In this document: piece by piece, positions 12,692 to 17,182 of the stretch
Layout of the letters: every line of letters begins with the position of its first letter
Numbering within the stretch: the first letter of the stretch is position 1
Assembly: GCA_023415915.1 (NCBI GenBank)
Contig: JAEZIZ010000010.1
Coordinates: forward strand, 1 to 17,182
Reading direction: 5' to 3'
DNA length: 17,182 bases
Source of the DNA: Bacillota bacterium
Lineage (GTDB): Bacteria > Bacillota > Clostridia > Christensenellales > SZUA-584
Made by a program: the position numbers and the translations under genes
Notes under the pieces: generated by a model
Seen by the model: only the letters and a program-made list of their open reading frames with translations
The model's database searches: none
Told to the model about the DNA's origin: nothing

Positions 12692-12700
12692 GTACTAGGC
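12647..12700. repeat. Long inverted repeat (hairpin)
   Basis: Arms 12647-12662 and 12685-12700 pair over 16 positions with one mismatch, including the perfect 12-bp core AGTACTTAATTG / CAATTAAGTACT. The 22-base loop holds a further GCC/GGC pair. There is no T run. It may be a remnant of a small mobile element or a regulatory hairpin. Confidence 0.7.
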
Positions 12701-12745
12701 CATAGGATAAAGCACAGCGGGAATAATACGAAGGCAATAATCATA

Positions 12746-12788
12746 CCCTTCAGTCGCCATGCAGCGACAGCTCCCCTGACAGGGGACC
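12746..12788. repeat. REP-like double hairpin
   Basis: Two small hairpins stand side by side: GTCGC-N6-GCGAC (12753-12768) and TCCCCT-GAC-AGGGGA (12772-12786), joined by CAGC. The pattern CAGTCGC...GCGACAGCTCCCCT...AGGGGA is like an interspersed repeat I recall from many gut Clostridia. It lies just past the blaR1-like stop and may shape the 3' end of that transcript. Confidence 0.55.
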
Positions 12789-12799
12789 TTAGTTCTTTG

Positions 12800-15409
12800 C
12801 TATTTCTCCGGCAGTATCACTCCGAAGAAATACTGGCTCCCGAATTTTATGCCGCCCCGATCAATCGAGGCCTGCATCTCGACTATATACCTGCCCGGCC
12901 GCTTTGCGAACTCAAACAAATATGTCTGCGGCTCGAGTCCGGAGGGCTGCACGACCGTTATCTCATTGAAATTCATATCATAAAGCTTGTACATCCCGTA
13001 AACCTTCTCGCCGTCCAGATATGACGTAAACGGCGTAAGCCCATCGCCGGTGGGGTCAATGCTCAGGTATTGCAGATAATCCGCCACCTGCTCCGGCTTA
13101 AGGTATACACCGTGCGAATTCAGGTTGTCTAACTGCATCCATATTGTACTTTCCAACGCCTTTACCGAGCTCTCCCCCGAGACGACGGTCATAGCAGAAG
13201 GCAGAGTGTACCCCAACGCAATTTCAAGCAGCGATTGGTAAGTTTCGTTATCGAGGATAGTATGCCTTCCTGTATCGCCACTTTGCATGCAATGTTCGCC
13301 GTCCTTATCGAAAATATAGTATCCCGTCCCGTTCCCATATACGGTAAACTGCCCGCTTAACATCATATAGTTCTCGAGTGTGCTTGTATCCACGCCCTCC
13401 CACGCTGCGGAGTTCATCAGGTAATCCATCACAACGTCCTCGGCCAGTTGCTTGCCCGCTTCGTCCTCAATAGGTATATCATGGATAGCCTCGCCTCCGA
13501 TAAACAGCTCAATCTCTGCATAGTACGGCAAACGGCGGGGTCCTGTTTCCGCAGGAGCCTCGTTTTGATACGCGTCTTGGCTTGAGTGATAACATACCTC
13601 TGCGATGCCGAAGATCACATTATAGGCATCGTCGCTAAGATAGCTATACATGCCGTAAAGTCCGCTTTGTATGCAGTGCCTGCCGTCCTTGTCAAATATA
13701 TAATAATCGTCATATCCGACATTCCCCTCTTTGACGGACTGAACACTCAATCTAACATGATAATCTGAGTGCAATACATCCGAAGCCACCCATGCCTCCG
13801 CACTCAGCTTATGGGCCGTAATCGCTTCTTCGATGATTTTGATTTGGTCTTCACTTTTAATAGTGACTCCCCCAATGTATTGGCCTTCGATATATGCATA
13901 GAGATTAATATTGCCGGACGACGGCATGGCGTCAGCCGTATCCTCCGGATAAGCGGTCGGAGCAACGGCGGCCTCGGCCGGCTGCGGCAATTCACCGCCA
14001 TACTTCTCTATACCGTATATGCTCCATACGCACTCATTATTGGGGCCGTTGAGCTCTTCGATGTAACGCAACTTTGCGAGCCATATCTCATCGTCCAGAA
14101 TATAAAGCCGGTAGCCTGGAACGTGTTCGGATGTATCGCGCAGCGTATACTGGCAGCACCGCTTGTATTTCGTTATATCGGGTATGTTAATATTAAGATC
14201 ACTGACGACTTTATCAAAGCTCGCTTTAAAATCCTGCTCGCTGACCTCTTCGCGCACGTATGTTATAGGAACGCTCTGCTTCTCGCCAGTCTCCTCCGTT
14301 ATTGTGAGCGTATCCTTGCCGAGCGTGTAGTATTGCTCATATCCTCCCAAGGCCAGGAATGAGCTTAGAGGATTCATGTATACCTGTTTGCTGAACCTGT
14401 AGTTGCCGTATAAATCCTGCTCGTTCGAAAATGCCGCGCCCGACGGGTTTGCTATCAGGCACACGCCCGTCACTATTGCGGCAACGGCGGCGACGGCGGC
14501 TATCCACAGCGCGGGCTTTTTAAACTTAAGCACGTTCTTAATGCGCGACCCCACAGCGCTTTCTCCGAATGCGAGCGGGCTTGCCGCAAACAGACTGCGG
14601 CTTTTAGAAAGCCTTAATAACGCTTCGCCGTACCCTGCCTTCTCCCGCTCATCCATGTCTCGCAATACGCGCTCGTCGCAGCTCATCTCCATATCACAGC
14701 ACATCAGGCGGAACGCTGCCCACACGAGAGGGTTGAACCAGTGCAGGCACAGCGCCGCCCAGGCGAGCGGCTTTATCACGTTGTCCTTTCTCTTAATATG
14801 CATGCGCTCGTGGCGCAGCACGTAATCAAGGTCGGCTTTGTCGATACAGGCGGGCAGGTATATGCGCGGCCTTATTATACCCAGCACGAACGGCGAGCTT
14901 ATCGCGTCGGTCTCGTATACGTTGCCGGAAAGCAGCGTAGCGTCGCTTATGCGGCGCTTTAAGCGTATGTGCGAAACCGCGCTTGCTGCAAGCATGACGG
15001 CTACGCCCGCCGCCCACACGACGGCTGCGACAGCAAGCAGCATCTGTACGGGGTCTGCCTCAGGCGCGGCGCTTGCCGGAACCGCGGGAGTGATATCCGC
15101 GGCAGCGCTTGCCGCAGGCGCGGCGGCGCTTGAGGCAGCAGGAGCATGCAGCACAGGCGCGGGGCTCTGTATGTACGTAATGCTGCTTCCCGTCCTGGCT
15201 GGGGCAACGCTGCCTATGCGCATCAGACTGAACGCCGACGAGAACGATACGGGGCACACGAGGCGGAACAGCACTACTATCCACAATGCAAACGATACCG
15301 CCTTCGGAGCTTTTTTGAGCGCCAGCCTTACCAGCATTACGGCCAGCGCTGCGTACGCTGCCGTTATGCTCATGTTGAGTATCTTAAGGAACAAGCCGGA
15401 TATATCCAT
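12800..15409 (-). CDS. BlaR1-like M56 metalloprotease with unusual sensor region
   Basis: An 869-residue membrane protein. Residues 1-~320 are the BlaR1/MecR1 type M56 peptidase: membrane segments near 5-30, 38-57, 122-146, 213-235 and 300-320, an Ala/Pro-rich loop (70-118), zinc motif H200-E-R-M-H204 and the downstream E241-M-S-C-D-E. Family members cleave a BlaI-type repressor on sensing a signal. After the last membrane segment, where BlaR1 has a penicillin-binding domain, there is instead a ~550-residue extracellular region. Residues ~500-608 and ~629-735 look like a tandem duplication, each with Y-Y-I-F-D-K-D-G-x-H-C-x-Q-S-G (569-583 and 697-711). A beta-rich C-terminal domain follows (~760-869). 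No S-x-x-K / S-x-N / K-T-G set is seen. The ATG at 15409 follows GGGAGGGA and lies 2 bases after the blaI stop. Confidence 0.88.
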   Translation of the reverse strand: MDISGLFLKILNMSITAAYAALAVMLVRLALKKAPKAVSFALWIVVLFRLVCPVSFSSAFSLMRIGSVAPARTGSSITYIQSPAPVLHAPAASSAAAPAASAAADITPAVPASAAPEADPVQMLLAVAAVVWAAGVAVMLAASAVSHIRLKRRISDATLLSGNVYETDAISSPFVLGIIRPRIYLPACIDKADLDYVLRHERMHIKRKDNVIKPLAWAALCLHWFNPLVWAAFRLMCCDMEMSCDERVLRDMDEREKAGYGEALLRLSKSRSLFAASPLAFGESAVGSRIKNVLKFKKPALWIAAVAAVAAIVTGVCLIANPSGAAFSNEQDLYGNYRFSKQVYMNPLSSFLALGGYEQYYTLGKDTLTITEETGEKQSVPITYVREEVSEQDFKASFDKVVSDLNINIPDITKYKRCCQYTLRDTSEHVPGYRLYILDDEIWLAKLRYIEELNGPNNECVWSIYGIEKYGGELPQPAEAAVAPTAYPEDTADAMPSSGNINLYAYIEGQYIGGVTIKSEDQIKIIEEAITAHKLSAEAWVASDVLHSDYHVRLSVQSVKEGNVGYDDYYIFDKDGRHCIQSGLYGMYSYLSDDAYNVIFGIAEVCYHSSQDAYQNEAPAETGPRRLPYYAEIELFIGGEAIHDIPIEDEAGKQLAEDVVMDYLMNSAAWEGVDTSTLENYMMLSGQFTVYGNGTGYYIFDKDGEHCMQSGDTGRHTILDNETYQSLLEIALGYTLPSAMTVVSGESSVKALESTIWMQLDNLNSHGVYLKPEQVADYLQYLSIDPTGDGLTPFTSYLDGEKVYGMYKLYDMNFNEITVVQPSGLEPQTYLFEFAKRPGRYIVEMQASIDRGGIKFGSQYFFGVILPEK

Positions 15410-15411
15410 AG

Positions 15412-15774
15412 CTATCCCTCCCGGTGCCGCTCTATCAGCGCTTTAAGCTGCTCGGCTTCCTCGTCCGACAGCGTTTTGCCGTCGAGAAACGCCGCCACGA
15501 ACATGGGCAGCGACCCGCCGAACTTTTCCATCACTGCTCGGCTTTCATACCTCTGCGCCTGTTCGCGCGGCACGAGCGACGTAACTACCGCGGACTCGTT
15601 GCGCATCATTCCGCGCTCGCACAGCTTCTTTAATACCGTATACGTCGTCGTGCGCTTCCAGCCTAGCTTTTCTTCGCACAGTTTGCAAAGCTCGGGCGAG
15701 CTTATCGGCTCGTTTGACCATATGATATCCGAAAGGCGGTATTCCGCGTTCGTCATTCTATAATTCATATCCAT
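15412..15774 (-). CDS. BlaI/MecI/CopY family repressor
   Basis: A 120-residue winged-helix repressor. It reads M-T-N-A-E-Y-R-L-S-D-I-I-W, then P-I-S-S-P-E-L-C-K-L-C-E-E-K-L-G-W-K-R-T-T-T-Y-T-V-L-K-K-L-C-E-R-G-M-M, the family's DNA-binding core, followed by a C-terminal dimerisation helix region with G-G-S-L-P-M-F-V-A-A-F-L and the acidic end L-S-D-E-E-A-E-Q-L-K-A-L-I. In this family the partner M56 protease cleaves the repressor to release the operon. The ATG at 15774 is 8 bases after GGAG. The protease gene follows after 2 bases, so they form one unit. Two operators cover the promoter. Confidence 0.93.
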   Translation of the reverse strand: MDMNYRMTNAEYRLSDIIWSNEPISSPELCKLCEEKLGWKRTTTYTVLKKLCERGMMRNESAVVTSLVPREQAQRYESRAVMEKFGGSLPMFVAAFLDGKTLSDEEAEQLKALIERHREG

Positions 15775-15787
15775 AGCATTTTCTCCA

Positions 15788-15834
15788 GTCTATGTTTATA
15801 GACTCAGTCTATATTTTTAGACCGGGCTTGTCAA
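15788..15834 (-). promoter_or_regulatory. blaI-blaR1-like promoter with two tandem operators
   Basis: On the minus strand a consensus -35 TTGACA lies at 15829-15834. Two 16-base dyads follow: 15807-15822 (GTCTA-N6-TAGAC) and 15788-15803 (GTCTAT-N4-ATAGAC), with centres 19 bases apart. The first covers the expected -10 (TATAGA or TAGACT, 15-17 bases from the -35). This layout matches autoregulated bla/mec-type repressors; binding is inferred. Confidence 0.75.
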
Positions 15835-15881
15835 GATATTTTTTTAGAATGAAGAAATTTATGTGAGATGTGCAAACGTTA

Positions 15882-16295
15882 TTAGGCAGCTCCGGATATC
15901 TCCTGCCGAACGCTGCGGGGCAGCTTATTGAATACGGTGGAGTATGAATGGTCAATCATCATCAACAGCACGTCTTCGGGTACGGTGCCGTTAAGAAGTA
16001 TGGTGTTGAAATACGGCGCGAGCCGGGGCGGGCAATGGTAGCCTTTCACGACAACGCCGGGATACATGCTGCGGAAAAACTCGCCGCCCATCGCGTCGAA
16101 GTTAAGCGTTATCTTGCGATCGCATTCATCGGGGTAAATCTGCGCAAACAGCCGGCCGCCCACCTTTACGCATACGGGTATCCTTCCGAACGGGAAATCT
16201 ATATAGGCACCTGGCTTTTTAAGGCAATGATCGAGAAGCGTTTGAATTATATCGGCGCTCATGCCCTGCGCCTCTTTGTATTGCAGCGTCATCAT
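15882..16295 (-). CDS. YjbR/MmcQ family protein
   Basis: A 137-residue protein of the MmcQ/YjbR (DUF419, CyaY-like fold) family. It shows C-L-K-K-P-G-A-Y-I-D-F-P-F-G, then V-C-V-K-V-G-G-R-L-F-A, then I-T-L-N-F-D, then Y-P-G-V-V-V-K-G-Y-H, and ends L-L-M-M-I-D-H-S-Y-S-T-V-F-N-K-L-P. Members are often annotated as DNA-binding, but the biochemical role is not settled. The ATG at 16295 overlaps the sdaAA stop (ATGA), with AAAGGA 7 bases upstream, so it is translated from the same mRNA as sdaAA. Any link with serine metabolism is only by position. Confidence 0.9.
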   Translation of the reverse strand: MMTLQYKEAQGMSADIIQTLLDHCLKKPGAYIDFPFGRIPVCVKVGGRLFAQIYPDECDRKITLNFDAMGGEFFRSMYPGVVVKGYHCPPRLAPYFNTILLNGTVPEDVLLMMIDHSYSTVFNKLPRSVRQEISGAA

Positions 16296-17161
16296 TCGAG
16301 TATCCTTTTCGCGTACTCCAGCGCCGTCTTAGTCGACGCTATGCCGCCCAGCGACGTTTCGCGCAGCTCGTGAGGCATCATGCGCCCCACCCTCGCCATT
16401 GCGGCCACCACCTCGTCCAGCGGTATCGCGCTGCCTACTCCCGCAAGCGCAAGGTCGGCGGATAAAAGCGCGTTCGCTGCTCCCGACGCGTTGCGCTTGG
16501 AGCAGGGAGATTCCACCAGCCCTGCCACCGGGTCGCATACGAGCCCCATCACGTTCTTCAGCGCTATGGCCGCCGCGCTCAGCGCAGCCTTAGCGGAGCC
16601 GCCCATCATCTCAACTACTGCTGCCGCCGCCATTGCCGCGGCCGAGCCGCATTCCGCCTGGCAGCCGCCGCACGCGCCCGAAAGCGTAGCGCCTGAATCT
16701 ATTATCATGCCTATGCCCGAAGCGGTTAAAAGCGCATAAAGCAGCGATTGCTCGGGAAAACTAAACTGCTCGGCCACACTGAGTATTGTCGCGGGCAATA
16801 TGCCGCTCGAGCCCGCGGTAGGCGCCGCGCATATCTTGCCCATCGAGGCGTTTACCTCAAGGCACGACATGGCTCGCGACATAGCCAGCATAAGCGTGCC
16901 GCCGCACAATGTATTATGAGACTTCGCGTACTCCGTCAGCTTCTTCGCGTCGCCCGATATCAGCCCGCCTCGCGTTTTTAACGGCTTTTGCCTCGCCGCT
17001 TCGCTCGCATTGCGCATTACGCTTAAATATTCCCGCAGCGAAGAGAGCACTTCTCCGCTGCTCTTGCCGCTTAAGGCGCACTCGCGCTCCAGCACTATGT
17101 CGCTTATACGGCACTTTTTCTTTTCAGTAAGAGAGAGCAGTTCTTCCGCGTTTCTGAACAT
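16292..17161 (-). CDS. sdaAA: L-serine dehydratase, iron-sulfur type, alpha subunit
   Basis: A 289-residue catalytic subunit that deaminates L-serine to pyruvate and ammonia using a [4Fe-4S] cluster. Marks include C-A-A-P-T-A-G-S-S-G-I-L-P-A-T (around 111-125), G-A-C164-G-G-C-Q-A-E-C171-G, and G-L-V-C209-D-P-V-A-G-L-V-E-S-P-C220-S-K-R-N-A; several of these cysteines hold the cluster in the family. Length is normal for the stand-alone alpha subunit, so a beta-subunit gene (sdaAB) is expected just upstream, beyond the right edge. The ATG at 17161 follows TAGGAGG by 4 bases; a longer reading from a GTG at 17179 would start before the RBS. The stop overlaps the YjbR gene start. Confidence 0.95.
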   Translation of the reverse strand: MFRNAEELLSLTEKKKCRISDIVLERECALSGKSSGEVLSSLREYLSVMRNASEAARQKPLKTRGGLISGDAKKLTEYAKSHNTLCGGTLMLAMSRAMSCLEVNASMGKICAAPTAGSSGILPATILSVAEQFSFPEQSLLYALLTASGIGMIIDSGATLSGACGGCQAECGSAAAMAAAAVVEMMGGSAKAALSAAAIALKNVMGLVCDPVAGLVESPCSKRNASGAANALLSADLALAGVGSAIPLDEVVAAMARVGRMMPHELRETSLGGIASTKTALEYAKRILE

Positions 17162-17182
17162 TGTTCCTCCTATACACACCCC

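Noticed and set aside
14838..15446. Plus-strand open frame (202 codons) opposite the BlaR1-like gene
   Set aside because: Ala/Thr-rich shadow of the membrane and linker region of the protease gene; no family motifs.

Overview
The window looks like a chromosomal segment of a Gram-positive member of the Bacillota, most likely an anaerobic clostridium. The grounds are strong AGGAGG ribosome binding sites with ATG, GTG and TTG starts, a PadR/HAAS pair, a BlaI/BlaR1 pair, and a split (alpha subunit) iron-sulfur serine dehydratase. The core genes are fairly GC-rich yet use many ATA (Ile) codons. I cannot name a genus.

Layout. (1) Bases 1-406 (minus): a padR-type regulator and the start of a HAAS/DUF1700 membrane protein, with a promoter-operator at 439-467. 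(2) Bases 500-4403: a complete mobile element with 24-bp imperfect terminal inverted repeats and a perfect 8-bp target duplication (TTTTTTGT at 492-499 and 4404-4411). It encodes an IS1595-family transposase and six AT-rich passenger genes: a MazF/PemK-like protein, an HNH nuclease, two unknown proteins and two double zinc-ribbon proteins. (3) Bases 4527-5497: a peptide deformylase with unusual motifs and a VOC (glyoxalase-fold) protein. (4) Bases 5538-9851: a tight housekeeping operon recX-birA-P1 peptidase-acpS-nnr, whose genes overlap by 4-8 bases or sit one base apart. (5) Bases 10030-12691: an AT-rich island of two intact lipoproteins sharing a ~190-residue domain (one copy, then two) and a decayed third lipoprotein, ending in a long hairpin and a REP-like double hairpin. 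(6) Bases 12800-15774 (minus): a BlaR1-like M56 metalloprotease with an unusual extracellular region, and its BlaI repressor with two tandem operators over the promoter. (7) Bases 15882-17161 (minus): a YjbR/MmcQ protein overlapping the end of sdaAA.

The most interesting object is the 3.9-kb element in region 2. It is a simple-IS-type transposase unit that has grown into a cargo carrier while keeping exact ends and target duplication, and it landed between two divergent host promoters without breaking a gene. Its cargo is arranged as two divergent pairs with related promoter regions and two convergent pairs with overlapping 3' ends. The cargo's function is not apparent from sequence alone. 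The lipoprotein family and the BlaR1 sensor region are the next most unusual items. All family assignments come from reading motifs by eye; no database search was run.
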